A DNA stretch of 64,000 bases from Sipunculus nudus (GCA_026874595.1 CM049317.1:48696401-48760400), one strand, 5' to 3'; counted from the first letter of the stretch, positions 1 through 38,362 are shown. Program-made: numbers and translations. The notes: a model not told the origin generated them from the letters alone.

Positions 1-1047
1 TGCTTCTTGGGAAAATCCATGCATCATTTATGAGCTCATTTTTTGAGCCCTTGCAGGGCTCATGTTTAACATTAGCGGCAGCCTGCCACCCAAACGTCAA
101 ATTTTCATTTACAGAAGACATTGGGGTGGCAGTACAAGCTATTGAGTTCACAGCTATTCTAGTACATGCAGACGTGCACACTGTTTTAGCAATACTTTTT
201 CATTTTCATCTGCCTGTGGAACTGTCATTTTTCCAAAGTAAGACATGAAGTGGCCTTATTCTGTTGGGAAAAATAATAAATATTAAATTCAGGGTTGACT
301 TACATATATTCATGCAGCAGTTATAATAACAAGGCAAGTTTTACTCAGAAAGTTTGTCTTTGTGTCTGTTATGATGGCTTGACAGCTTTGTGTGAATTGT
401 AACCATAGGTAGAAAGGAGGTAACTAATGTTATTAATTTTGTATAACAACATTTTTCCTCGTTATTTGGAAAATATAACAAGACTGTAAAAGCCTCTGAT
501 TTCAAATACTACAATACAGCAAATATTTTGATCTGACCCTTAGAATTGGGGTTCTATTATGACTTGCATCATGACTCACAGGCCCCTATAAGTTATCTTA
601 GAAGACCTTAGTGTCATGTTGTCATGGCTAGTTAAACATTGGGCAGTGCTTTATATTGTATGGTCATGCATTGTTTATATATCAGTTTGTTACAAGGGCA
701 CCTGATAATGCTGATATGGCTTTGTGTTGTGATGTATCAGTGCACTGGAGTATCATTAAAAATTACATTTTACCAACATCTTTAAATTTAAAATACACAC
801 TATGGCAAAACATTGTCAAAAGGCATATCATTATCAAAGTTAATTGATGGTCCAGCCTCTTCATAATTAAGTTTGTCCATTGTAAGTAAGATTAAGTCAT
901 TGGGTTAGTATTTTTCATATAAATAAAATAATAAAATTTTCTTTAATTCTGAAATACACAAAAATGATGCAGATTTATAGTACAGTGGGTATAAAGATAT
1001 CAGAGAGAAGATTAATATTAGATTATCAGTTCTTCCTTTTTCCTTAG
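1..1047. other. Non-coding flank or intron upstream of first recognised exon
   Basis: No exon with paired splice sites was found. A short open stretch at 30-248 contains the peptide string ACHPNV, which recurs as ACYPNV near 47305; the DNA around both is similar (GCAGCCTGC followed by ACCC and AACGTC), suggesting a dispersed repeat rather than a gene. The sequence is most simply the intron before the exon at 1048, whose first two bases complete a split codon. Confidence 0.4.
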
Positions 1048-27384
<26,337 letters not shown>

Positions 27385-27456
27385 TCGTGCCAGGATAAAA
27401 GATGCTGAGGATCATCATTAAATCACCTGAACTCAAGCAAGATAGGAGGATGTATG

Positions 27457-27639
27457 CAGGGGCATCAATATAGGGGGGGGGGATGGGGGATATAGGGGGG
27501 GGGATGGGGGATATATATATATATTCTGTTTTTTCAGAATTTTGACTACCCTCCCATGCCTGTCATCCCCCACCCTTGCAGGTCATCTCCCAACCCTGCG
27601 AGTAATCCCCCAACCTTTGAAGATAAATTGACGCCACTG
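27457..27639. mobile_element. Poly(G)-containing element with CAGTGGCGTC-type ends
   Basis: Left end CAGGGGCATCAATATA and right end TAAATTGACGCCACTG are inverted repeats of one another. Poly(G) tracts lie inside the left end and CATCCCCCAACC-type C-rich sequence inside the right. Related copies or ends are at 38802-39188, 40374-40399 and 45884. This copy lies in the presumed 3' untranslated region of the first gene. Confidence 0.6.
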
Positions 27640-27896
27640 GATGCATGGATAATAATCCAATGCAATTGTCTTAAGAGAGAGGATGACAGTAATATACAGT
27701 CACCAACTGCTCATCTATCCAGCACAAAATGTAACATTGAATCATCATTACTCTTTAGGGGAAAACAAAACGGGGAAACATTTAGGGGAAATGATATAAC
27801 ATCTACATCCAGTGCTAGGTTATTTACCCAACAGCCAAAGTAAAATACATACTCTTGGCCCCTTTTTAAGGAGAGGCCCTCCCCCAAAATGACAAC

Positions 27897-27902
27897 TTTA
27901 TT
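27897..27902 (-). terminator. Polyadenylation signal AATAAA (candidate, - strand gene)
   Basis: AATAAA on the - strand about 450 nt beyond the TAA at 28356. If used, the 3' end would overlap that of the convergent gene. Confidence 0.3.
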
Positions 27903-28006
27903 ATTTCTGTTTTTAATTGTACAAAATGCTCTACACAATTATTTGTCTTTCTTTGTCACAAACTGAAGAAATGCTCGTTTTTAAAACTGAAAAGGTTTAT
28001 AAATGA

Positions 28007-28012
28007 AATAAA
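28007..28012 (+). terminator. Polyadenylation signal AATAAA (candidate, first gene)
   Basis: AATAAA about 620 nt after the TGA at 27384, followed by a GT/T-containing stretch. Nearest canonical hexamer on this strand. Confidence 0.4.
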
Positions 28013-28355
28013 GAGTTCAATTAAACAGTCCACGCATGATAAAATTGCTCTCATTGAAATTGGCAGAAATGTTTCATATTATATTTTATATGTATAGAAT
28101 GAAAGTTGAATTGTATTTTCAGCAAAGATATAGTTTACATTTAGAATTATTTTTGGGCATTTTCGTAATTTTTATAACATCTCAGAACTATAATTTCCAC
28201 AAATAATAAAAGCAAGCATTCTTAGACATTGACCAACCAATTATCAGTTCATAGTCTACTCTATGAAATCATTGTGATATGTCAGTCTTATGTTAAATAG
28301 ATTCAACGATGGAAGATAGATGGTTTTGAAAGTATAACGTAAATGATATGGTCTC

Positions 28356-28431
28356 TTAACATCTGGCTTTCAGGCGCTCAGTCCCCTTGTTCAGCTTGGA
28401 TGGCGGGGTGTAGACCACATCTGACCAGTAT
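28356..28431 (-). CDS. Terminal exon of the - strand gene
   Basis: Acceptor ACCTTTTTAG on the - strand, one base completing Arg, then YWSDVVYTPPSKLNKGTERL, then KARC and TAA. It joins in frame with the exon at 29129-29022 (both phase 2). Confidence 0.5.
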
Positions 28432-31400
28432 CTAAAAAGGTTTCAGTTATATCTACTCACTCATAAAAGGTAGAACGGCAGTTAATACAAAGGTTATCCT
28501 CAGAAACATGCTCGACTGCAACAAGGATACATGAATGTGATGTCTAATATATTTGAGAGATTTCCACTGTGGCCAAATTAGTAGAATTCTGATACATCCT
28601 TATTTTTTGACATGATATTAGTATAATACAAAACAATTCATAGCATTTTATGTGTCAAAAATTGTATAGTTGTAATATATGTGTATCATATACACTAATT
28701 AGTAAATATGTTAAAGGATATATCTGGATCTTACTTTATTTATTCCATGAAATATATATAGGTAACACAGAATTTGTTTATGTCTGTAAAGTGTAAATTT
28801 ATTTTATGTTATTGTTGGTTAGAATGCAGGTCACTTAAGTGGCATTGTTCATGTACTAGGTTATTAAGACAGTATTGCATAAAAAACACGAGCAGACATG
28901 TTTGACATGTTCCAAAAAGGAGACAGAAGAAACTAGAATCGAGACAGAGTAAACACAGAAGAATCTTATTACTATTTCTCCGAGGAAGATACTAAAACAT
29001 TAAAGTGTACGGCTAAACGACCTATCAGCTCCTGCGGACAGAGGGACATCATCATTCATTTCATCACCATCATCATCTACCATAAGAGGCTGGCAGGGAC
29101 TGAATCTTGGTTCAACCAACTGTTCATGCCTGAGGAGGATATACACATAAAGCAAGCTTATTACTATTATAAAAAGAGACTGTATATATTAATGCGCCAT
29201 CCTTCACTTTTGTCATCGAATCATCACCATTGTCATAAAAAATAAAGTTTTTGTGATATTCAGACACATACGTGTATGTTTATTTGCACGCGCGTCTGCG
29301 TGTGTGTGTGTGTGAGAGAGAGAGTACAAGGAAACATATGCGCCGATAAAGGAGATTCCTTTCATCTAGGTATTTACCTAGAGTTTGCGGATGCGGAAGC
29401 AATTAAATATCAACCTATGGCAAGATCACTGCCCCATTAATATTTTTTATGCCAATTATTGTAAACTGTACGTTAACGTGGAGCTGAACTGAAATCCAAA
29501 AGACCAGCAGATATTTGACCAAGTCATTTACTCGTAAAAATATTTACCCCAGACAAATACTTGCGTTCACTCACTTGAACACTTTGCTTAAAGGTCATAT
29601 ATAGCTCCAACTTGTCCCTTGGACCGTGCATGTATAACAATAATGCACCTAATTCAAATGTATCACATTCATGATTAAAATCCAAAAAAATATTTCGGAA
29701 AAGTTTGTTAAAAAACTAATATTACTAACATTTGTCACAAAACTTCCAGTTCCGGAGACCGTAACCCGACTTGCCCATCTCAGGGTCAGGCTTTATGACC
29801 GTGTTCTATGATATCACGGTTCAGACCCCTTGGGTCAATTGTTAAAGCAGAAAGGACGGTGAACCTGTGTTAATCTATACCCTTTCCCGTATATGTAATA
29901 TAAAAAAACCCAGACAGATTTGGGTAAAAAAAAACTCCAGTGAGGTACTTGTTGTACAGTTTAGGTCAGAGCTACAGAGAAGCATCCATTAAAATAATTA
30001 AAAAAAAAATCGGGATTCTTAACTGTTTAACTGTCTGTTTTTGTTTGTTTAAATCGGTTTAGAATTTGTGGAGTACACAGAAACAGTGAACCGATTTTCA
30101 GAAACTGTGAGAAAGGGAACGACTACCTAACGTAAAATAGTTTACTCTTTTTATAAAGGGGGGGGGGGGGGGTCAAACATGTTTGTTTTGCCAAGTCGGA
30201 AGTATATGTGCGCTACTGCAAAACCAAAAAAAAAAAGTACCTCAAGCAGATATCGGTACATGAAACGTTCCACAAAGATAAAAACCAACAGTCTGTGTGA
30301 GGTATTCACGAACTCTGTATCACAAATGTCAAATTTATTATTTAGGTTCATACATGTGCTTATGCTTTTTGGCTATAGCATTTTTCACAAGTGGATCCTT
30401 AAAACTAAATAAAAAATGTGTTTCTTTTTTAAAACGTGTTTTCATTTCAGCCGGAAGAATTTATCATATTTACAGTATACACGAGTAAATATAATTTTTC
30501 AGCTATGATTCTTGCAGTTACTCGAAATTCATTTATTATTTTGCATATTATCCATCAAAACTTCATTTAATATGAAGAAATGACGTGTACTTAATTTATC
30601 CTAAGCGTATGAAAGACATTCTAGACTGTTTTCTAAAAAAACTCCATTGAAGATTCTATAAAGAACCCTACACAGGGGGTATCAGCAAGAACCTTTTAAG
30701 CTTCCCCACCCCACCCTGAAGGGTTTCCCTCAGAACTTGTAAAGAGGTTCTAGGTAGAATCTAACAGGTTCCATAAAAAACCCTCTCAAGGTTAAAAAAA
30801 GAACCCACTTTTTAAGGTTCTAGTTGGAACCTTTAAAGGTTCTTATTCAGTCCACTCTGAAGAACCTTTTTGTGTTCTAGCTGGAACCCTTTTCCCTTAG
30901 AATGTGATGCGCATAATGTATTGTTTAATTTACTAAACTAATATAAACACACACAAAGAGAAAGTGTTCTTATGTGACGGGAGGTCATGTGGTGTTGACA
31001 CTAAGAGATGGTATCGAGGTGGCTAAAGGTGCATATCTGATGGTTCCTGTTTGTATCACTTCCAAACAACAAATTGATTATATCTTGAAAACAAATCGTG
31101 TTTAGTACCATAAAATACTGTGATTATATGTAAACAACAAAACCAGAGAAAGAAGGATTTTTTTTTCCGTTCATGAATGCATGAGGTATTTTGTGAACAC
31201 CCTCACACACACCCTCACACACACCCTCACGGTAATGTACGCGCATACCCTAATGGCGGAGGCAAATAAGTAGGGGGCCTATGACATTGACCTTTTGAAG
31301 TAGCGATAATAATCATAAATGTCAAATAATTACTTAGAAAATCCAATTATTAAAAGTGCTAATCACGTTAAAATGTATTTAAAAATATCATAGTTTATTA

Positions 31401-31805
31401 TTGTAACCAGGATTAAAAAAGGAGAGCATTTATAAATATTGTACGTGTCACAAATATATGTACATTATATACAAAAGAGAACACTAAATCACAGCTATTT
31501 TTATAACTTCCTAAATGTCATTTCCCAGATGTCTTCGTCAGTTTTATTGAGAGGCAGACAGTGCTGAAATCAAAATTTCAAGAGAGCACAGACACAAAAC
31601 AAATTTTAATTATGGTAAGTAATGGAGACTTGGCTTTGTGTGAATGTTATTAGTATATCTATATAGGTATATGTAGACACGGTTTAGGTAGGAGGTTTGT
31701 AGATATACAGATATCACCGACGATGTAAGTCTCATCCGACTTTACACTTTGCCTTCCTGGACTCTCCTCTCGGGCCTGTTCATTCTTGTAGCTTTTCCTG
31801 GATCC
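28356..31805 (-). CDS. 3' part of an unidentified gene, probably a receptor cytoplasmic tail
   Basis: Three - strand exons join in frame: 31805-31741 (phase 0 in, phase 2 out), 29129-29022 (2 in, 2 out) and 28431-28356 (2 in, TAA stop). The joined piece starts GSRKSYKNEQAREESPGRQS, has an acidic stretch (VDDDGDEMNDDVPL) and ends with a Tyr/Pro/Lys-rich segment and Cys. The basic start and polar composition suggest a cytosolic tail after a membrane helix, but no helix exon was found. Two of the donors (GTCGGA, GTCGTT) are poor, so borders are uncertain. I do not recognise the family. The gene is tail-to-tail with the first + strand gene. Confidence 0.45.
29022..29129 (-). CDS. Acidic internal exon of the - strand gene
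   Basis: Acceptor ATATCCTCCTCAG, 35 codons (HEQLVEPRFSPCQPLMVDDD, then GDEMNDDVPLSAGAD), donor GATAG|GTCGTT (weak). The acidic part comes from GAT/GAA triplets. Confidence 0.5.
29800..29930. repeat. Dispersed repeat family C, copy 1
   Basis: Shares CCTTGGGTCAATTGTTAAA, GACGGTGAACCTG and ATACCCTTTCCCG-like blocks with 37890-38010. Confidence 0.6.
30160..30172. repeat. Poly(G) tract
   Basis: G run of about 13 between AAAG and TCAAAC. Confidence 0.9.
30645..30905. repeat. Cluster of GGTTCTAGNTGGAACC palindromic motifs
   Basis: At least four imperfect palindromes of the GGTTCTAGTTGGAACC and AAGAACC...GGTTC type in about 260 bp, consistent with a degenerate hairpin-forming element. No coding frame. 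Confidence 0.6.
31529..31614 (+). CDS. Isolated candidate exon, unknown gene
   Basis: Near-consensus acceptor (AATGTCATTTCCCAG) and donor (TTATG|GTAAGT) bound 86 nt that are open in the phase 1-in/phase 0-out frame. The peptide (VFVSFIERQTVLKSKFQEST, then DTKQILIM) has coding-like composition. No partner exon was found, so it could also be a non-coding exon or chance. Confidence 0.3.
31741..31805 (-). CDS. Basic/polar exon of the - strand gene, 3' border uncertain
   Basis: Good acceptor TTGTATCTCCCCAG, then 21 open codons starting GSRKSYKNEQ. The end at 31741 (donor GTCGGA) is chosen because it gives phase 2, as the next exon needs. The frame stays open to about 31660, and a donor GTGATA near 31720 would give phase 1 instead. 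Confidence 0.4.
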
Positions 31806-31829
31806 CTGGGGAGATACAACCAAGAAACC

Positions 31830-32040
31830 ACACACGGCGCTAGAAGGTTATTCCTTCTACATTTGCTTGCCGTCCACAATTGACCAGTACCCATTCACTC
31901 CTGGGTAAAGAGTACCCATTCAATCCATGGTGGTAATGCCTTTGGCTAGGAGTCTCAGCACAATAAGCGGTCAGATCGGGACGCGAAACCACCAGCTTGC
32001 GGTCACGAGTCCAGCGCCCTATTTATTACCACCACGCTTC
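31830..32040 (-). mobile_element. Second SINE-like family (tRNA-like head)
   Basis: On the - strand, GGGCGCTGGACTCGTGACCG (A-box-like region) and GGTTTCGCGTCCCG (B-box-like) lie about 30 bp apart. CACCATGGATTGAATGGGTA and a short repeat of GAATGGGTACT follow. Distinct from the CTCAGGGGTAGAGC family. Confidence 0.5.
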
Positions 32041-32073
32041 ACTCACTAGAGTCACTTCCGCCTATAGTAGTTT

Positions 32074-33428
32074 TAGCTCAGCTGACTGTAATTCAACTGA
32101 GGCATAGGAATGAAGCTTTGTCCGGCCGCCCGGTCGTCTGTTAGCAGGGCACAAAACTGCTGGTCCTAGACATTTCTAAGTGAAAATCCAGGGAGGTCAA
32201 TAAAAAATCTCCTCGGAAACCCAAAATTAGGTCACTGCAACCTACATTCTCCGAACTTTGAGGCTTGTAAGTACCACCGAGAATAATAAAAAATTGATGC
32301 AAAACCTCCAATATCTTGATAATTAATACATGGATTGTCATGAAACTTGCCTTGAATATTGACCATGACTTGTTTGATCAGTTCCTGAAAAGTGGTGGCG
32401 CCACCTGTATTTTTACGAATAGTTTTCTAATTTTTACTATAAAAGGACAATAATCTTGTCAGTTTCTCAGCTGTGATTCCATCTTTGATACCTGGTGTGT
32501 TCATTGATCCCGTGGATGCCCTATAGTAATCATCTTGTCTGTCCGTCTGATTGTCTGTCCGTCTGTCGATCCGTACACATATTTTTCCAAATGATAACTC
32601 CAGGTTGGATTGACATATGGATTTTAAACTTGACTTATATATAGTCTACCACTAAAGCAAGAACCTGTATGATTTTTGGTTCATGAGGTCACGAGGTCAA
32701 GGCCACAGGGGCCATCTGTTCACAAATTAGTTTCCAGATGATAACTCCAGTTTAGTTTGATATATTGGTTTCAAACTTATATATGGCTACCCACTAAATT
32801 AAGAACCCTGTCGATGTTGGGGTCCAAAGGTCAAAAGTCATTCAAGGTCACAGGACCCATTTCTTTAAAAAGAATGTGTATGCATTTCAAGCAAAACTTA
32901 TCATCAGAAACCTTCCATTTTCAAGATATTCCTCACCTTCCATTAGGTGAAGATTCTTTTTCGATTTTGGGGTCATAGGGTCAAAGGTCAAAGTGACAGG
33001 GCCCATCCATTCACAAATAAGTTCTTGGATGATAATTCTGCTTTCGATCACTTAAGTAAGACTAATTTTGATTTTAAGGCTCCTGAGATCAAAGGTGAAC
33101 GTCACAGGAGCCACATCTTTAAAAAAAAATTGTAGATGCACTATAAATCAAACTTTTCATGCCAAACTTTCCATATTTCACACATGGCTTACTTGCCCAA
33201 AGTGAAGTTACGTACCTGTTCAGAGGTCAGGGTCATTGTACAAACTTTTCTTTTAAAAGATTGTTACAATAATCTTAATGCTCCAAGTTATAGGATAATA
33301 AGTTCTCAGACTTTTTGGTCACAAGGTCTTTGGTTAACTCACAGAACCGTCATTCTGGAAAAAAAATCTTTAAAAATATCCTTGTAGCCAAATTCAGCTG
33401 AGCGTCGAGACCCTTGGGTCCCTAGTTA
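32074..33428. mobile_element. 1.35-kb family F element with AGCTCAGCTGA inverted ends
   Basis: TAGCTCAGCTGA at 32074-32085 is inverted at TCAGCTGAGC, 33394-33403. The left third carries family F (CAGGGCACAAAAC, GATCAGTTCCTGAAAAGTGG and GGTGGCGCCACCTG). The rest is tandem degenerate units of about 175 bp with AGATGATAACTCCAG, TCACAAATTAGTTTCCAGAT and GGTCAAAGGTCA/CAGGGGCCAT blocks. No transposase frame. Confidence 0.7.
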
Positions 33429-33493
33429 CTGCTTGATACTGAGCATATCGGTTCCATGATCATGGACGTTTATTGTTAAATATTCATTTCAAC

Positions 33494-33654
33494 CCCCTGA
33501 TAATTGATAGCGGTAATACATATTATCCGGCGTAGTCTCTTCACACGAACAGTTGTTCATGTTGTTAAAGGAAAAGTTTAATTGATAACCACAGTTGTAA
33601 CCATTAAATACAAACCGAACGAATACAATATCATTGTTTAGCAGCACAGGAATT
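33494..33654 (-). CDS. Candidate ectodomain exon, unknown family
   Basis: On the - strand, acceptor TACCTCTTTAG and 53 open codons with paired cysteines (FNGYNCGYQLNFSFNNMNNC, then SCEETTPDNMYYRYQ), ending G|GTTGAA (weak donor). Phase 2 in, 1 out, which does not connect directly to the exon at 31805. The composition looks extracellular. Confidence 0.3.
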
Positions 33655-33679
33655 CTAAAGAGGTAATGTAAAAGCAACA

Positions 33680-34641
33680 AATATTATTCTATCAAATAGA
33701 CTTGATAAGTAAAGACTTGCGGGAACAATATACTGCTCCCTTATTACCGTAAGTACCGTAGAGTCACTTGAACTTTGACCTTAGCTCTTAAGATTTAGTC
33801 ATAGATCAATCTGAAAACTGCATGGCAGAATTAGGTCGATGTGATAAGGTGACAGTATAAATTAAATGTCAGGTCTGAAATGGGTAAGACATTTTGGTGG
33901 CAGGTACCTGATATCTATATAATTATTCATTTTTTTCAACATCTGACTTTTGTACTCAGTTCTACGGAAATCATTTCAAATGACGCAATGTTAACACAGA
34001 ACCCTACGTAGAATGGAAAACCTAAACATACATTGACATTAACATACTGAAGAAAAGCAAGAATACAGTGACACCACTTTACAGCGTACAGTCACGGGAC
34101 CGGACGATTTGTCCGTTATAGCGGGGTGTCCGCCCCAGAAGGGGTCGGGTCATCCATGATTTTTTTCAACTGTAACGCCAAGTTCATTTTAAGTTTGAAT
34201 ACATTTTATAACGATATTTTATTTTGTATTTTTCAAATTTATGAGTTGTTGCGTGAATTTTAGTTAAATGACAACTGCAGGGTTAACTCGAAGATAACTC
34301 AATTCATTAAACAGAGTTTTTAGTATATTTATATTACTTATTCTGCACATTGTATGTGATAATAAGGCCTCAGATGCTGGTGGTAATATTTTATTTAATA
34401 TTATGGAGGTGTAGGCAGTTAGATAACAAGGCTCTGTTATTTTTATGTTTTGAAAAATAAAATGACAAACCACAGACAGACTACACTTACAACTGTTTTT
34501 TAATTTTGGAATGTTTTATTGGTATTAAATAGAAGTATATGTTTATGTGTGTGTGTTAAACAAGTAATATATATATATATGTATATATATATGTATATGT
34601 GTGTGTGTGTTAAATATCTGAGTTATATAATATAAGGAATG

Positions 34642-34674
<33 letters not shown>

Positions 34675-36300
34675 GTCGGTGTGTGTGTTAAATATCTGTT
34701 TAATGTAATGCGTGTAATGCGATATCCTGGATATCATTTGAAAAAAAAGAAATTATATGTACAGGAATAATAAAAATGTGTTCACATGAAATAAAAGCTT
34801 TGTACAGCATAATGTTAATGTAAATTGGCAGATTAAGTGCGGAGTTTATATGTGTGAAGACATTACCTTTGAGTAATATTGTAAATTCTCTTCATTAATA
34901 TCTCATCAATATTTATGATCCACGGAACAGTGGAATTTGGAGATGATTTAGCATTGATATTAAACAAAGTATGTCAGATGCGGATGAAAAATTTGGGGGG
35001 GGGGGGGGGGGTCTAGACTCCCCTCCCTGGGGAACTGCTCCTGCTGCAGGACCAAACTGGAATCCATGAAAATGTGGAGGCCCAAATTCAATAGCATAAA
35101 TATGTCTCATTCTCCACCAATTAGCTGTTCTATGAAGGTAGGCCATTGTTAAAATTATACCAATGATGGACCATGTTTGTATTTCATGTACTCTACATGG
35201 AACCACTATGACTTTGTTGTTATATATATTTTTTTACTGTATGCCATTAAACAGGTTATTGTATGTGAAATGTATCTGATATCAGCAAATTTGCAAAGAT
35301 AAAATTATAACAAGCATGGGTGCATTCCAAACCATTATTACTGTTTTTTTCCAAACTTTGGATTCATGCTCACCCAATACTTTGACCTAGTTATGTCTAC
35401 AAAATCCACATTTTCAGGGCATCACCAAAAGCTGTGCAATGGCAATTAATAAGATTCATGTTTTCCAGTTGTAATGCATGTCTTGCTTGGATAATTATTA
35501 AATACACATGAGAAAGTCCATTTTTAAAACTGAAAAGTATAAATATAAATTGAACAAATTTGCTCATGTTAATTCTTGAAAATGTACCTCAATTTTAATT
35601 ACAATGTTCTAACTTTGGGCATCTAAAATTGGTATCTATATAAATATATGTCTTATGATCTGACAGTATAGCAAATAAAAACTGAATTATTCTACAATGC
35701 AAGTAAATAGTTTGTTTAAAGATTTTGGGCATTTTTTTTAATTTTATTTTAACTTAAACTTAAGACTATGACTTAATCTTGCCCTGTTCATATAACGATT
35801 TACCACTGGTTCAATTCCAGTGATACTCTTCTTAAATTGACGAAGTAATAAAAATAAACATAACTATTATCATTTTCAACAAGGAATATATAGAGTTGAA
35901 TAAAACATGCATATGCTGTGTCCCTCACAAGCTTTCAAGTGTTCAGTAGTCTTCTTCATTTGGAAATCGTTAAATTTCTTCCACACGAAGAAGGGGCTTA
36001 GCACCTAAAAGCATGCAGGGGATGTCATATGTCTGAGTCTACATAGGTGTTAACCATCTGTCTTGCATATACAGTTATTGCAGCAGGGTACAACTGCAAT
36101 TCTGGACTATTCATTTGGTGAATGTAAAGGTACTGATTAACATGAATAGTGTGATTTCCTTTAGGAGGTTAACAAAATAATGCTACATCGGTATATGTCA
36201 ACTTGAAGAAGGTATGGCAGATGTGGTACAGAAATGAATTCAGAGCTCTATTCAGAACAACACAGTTGATACTAAAAATCTACATTCTCCTAAATGTAAG
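33680..36300. other. Non-coding, nothing firm
   Basis: Contains TA/GT microsatellites (34566-34690), a poly(G) tract near 34995-35010 and a possible degenerate repeat at 34080-34170. No supported exon. Confidence 0.4.
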
Positions 36301-36320
36301 CCCCCCCCCCCCCCCCCCCC
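36301..36320. repeat. Poly(C) tract of 20
   Basis: Uninterrupted C run. Confidence 0.9.
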
Positions 36321-37679
36321 CATTCACTTATTCAGCCCATATTCCCAGGTTCATTCGACTATTGTATGTGACTATTCTTAGAGGACGTTCCTAGATCCGG
36401 ACAATGTTCCAGATCTACACTTAAATCTAACTGATTCTTCTGTCGATTCTGGCTCATTCTCAAAATGCCCTGAAAATTGAACGGGATGATGACATAACCT
36501 TCTGGCGGAGCCAATCATATATAGGTTTCAGTTTAATTATTTTTACAGCAATGTACACGTGCACTAATGAGACTGTCAAGAGGAACAGCAAATTCCGCAT
36601 TATTTAAGAGTCAGAGTTGTTTTATGATGTGTCGACAATATGATCTATATATTTATTTATTTGTTCACAAACTGTACAGGACATAGAATTTGAACATATG
36701 ATATGAATTGTGTCACAGTTTGTTGAACATGTATAATATTTCTTTAACTGCAGTAACGATAAAGAAAATACGAATGGCTTGTGAACTTCCTGGTTATTTG
36801 TTACATTGCTGCTGAATAACATTAACATTTGATGAATTATTATCTTGACAAATCAGAATTGTTAAATTCCTCATTGTAACAGTTATAGCGATGGCAAAGA
36901 TTTTTTTTATCACCCTCGAGAAATAGAACATGTGTACTGTGAATATCTCTGATAAAGAGAGAGCATTTTATTTGATTGGAAACTATATATTCATATATTT
37001 CTTCTCATTAAATCTCCACACTTTTATGCATGTATTTCTAATACATAATTGTAAACTTGTATGTGTGCGTGTGAGAGAGAGAGAGAGAGAGAGAGCAAAG
37101 TTCACTGTGGTATCTATAGTTGAAATTTTTATCCATATTGGCGTGTGTTTTTTCTGCTTATTAATTACGGTTGTTTCACCATGACGATAAAAATATTTCA
37201 TTCAAATATACGATGAAGATATATTTGCTCGGATTAAACCTACATGGATTCACTAAGAACTGTAGTTGCTCTGTACAAATTTACTTCGCTACAAATATTT
37301 CATCAAGCCCATTAACTGTCAAATTTACGTGTATGTAAATATGAACTGAAATGATGAGTAAATATTTGATAAAGTCAATTCCCATATATAAAGCTTCCCC
37401 TTTGGAATTTCTGGCAGTGTTCCTATGTGGTCACGTGCAGCTCATTTGGACCGTAAATATTATTTGGATAAGCCAGATATTGTTAAACACGGCTCTACTG
37501 AGCCAATGCGAATTCTAATGGGAATTCTAAGTATATGGGAATACATATTTGCAGCGGATTAAAGACAGCCAAATATAAATTTTGCATTAATTCTAAAATT
37601 GCCTCAATCAAAATATTACATAATCATGTTATTCCTACATATATAATTAAGAATAACAACATGTTCTTAAAAAATACTA

Positions 37680-38010
37680 TCATAGTACTAACATTTCCAA
37701 AATTTTGCACCCACTGGCCGATTTTGACTCAAGGTTCACAGAACAGTACAGATTTTTTTAAGAGCATGGCTTGGATTGTCCTGAAATTTTGTGCTCATTG
37801 ATCCTGAAACTGCCACGACTGGTGGCGCCACCTGTCATTGTATGTAATCATGACACTGCATGGAGCAATATTTCTCATTCAAACATGTTTCAATCTGTCA
37901 TGGTTCAGCCCTTGGGTTAATTGTTAAATCAATAAAGATGGCTAACCTGCGTGAACATATACCCTTACCGATATTTAATGCGGAACAAAGGAGACAAACA
38001 TGGGTGAAAG
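37680..38010. repeat. Family F unit followed by family C repeat, copy 2
   Basis: 37680-37850 carries TTTTGCACCCACTGGCCGAT, GTCCTGAAATTTTGTGCTCA and ACTGGTGGCGCCACCTGTCA (family F). 37890-38010 matches 29800-29930 (family C). Confidence 0.6.
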
Positions 38011-38129
38011 TGTAGTCTCGTTCGTGTGTGTGTTTTCTGTGTGTCTGCGTGTTTATGAACAACCTAAATGACGTATTCATGAACGGAGTCTCGTAACGTT
38101 TTCAGGGCAATTCGGGAATGGGCTACCGA

Positions 38130-38320
38130 AGATGATTATAATTTGGTATGGATCCGGATTCCAGAACGTCATGTAGGAATATTCACAAATGTGCAATCAC
38201 TTATGCTCCGGATGAACCAGGAAAGACGGGCAAACAGGGCTTTTTAAGCATAAAAAAATTGAGAGCCCCCACATGGAGGAGGCTTGCTGTCCTTAGCATG
38301 CAGATTTCTAGTTAAAGTAA
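38130..38320. repeat. Dispersed repeat family D, copy 2
   Basis: Matches 13540-13740 (GGAATATTC, GGAGGCTTGC, GTCCTTAG and ATGCAGATTTCTA in order). Confidence 0.6.
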
Positions 38321-38362
38321 TGTTACGCTCACACTGCAAACAGCTGCTTTGAATTTTCATGC

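Noticed and set aside
36622-36747. Cys-rich - strand candidate terminal exon (acceptor CGTTACTGCAG, 41 codons, TAA)
   Set aside because: Good acceptor, but no polyadenylation signal nearby, no partner exon and no recognised domain.
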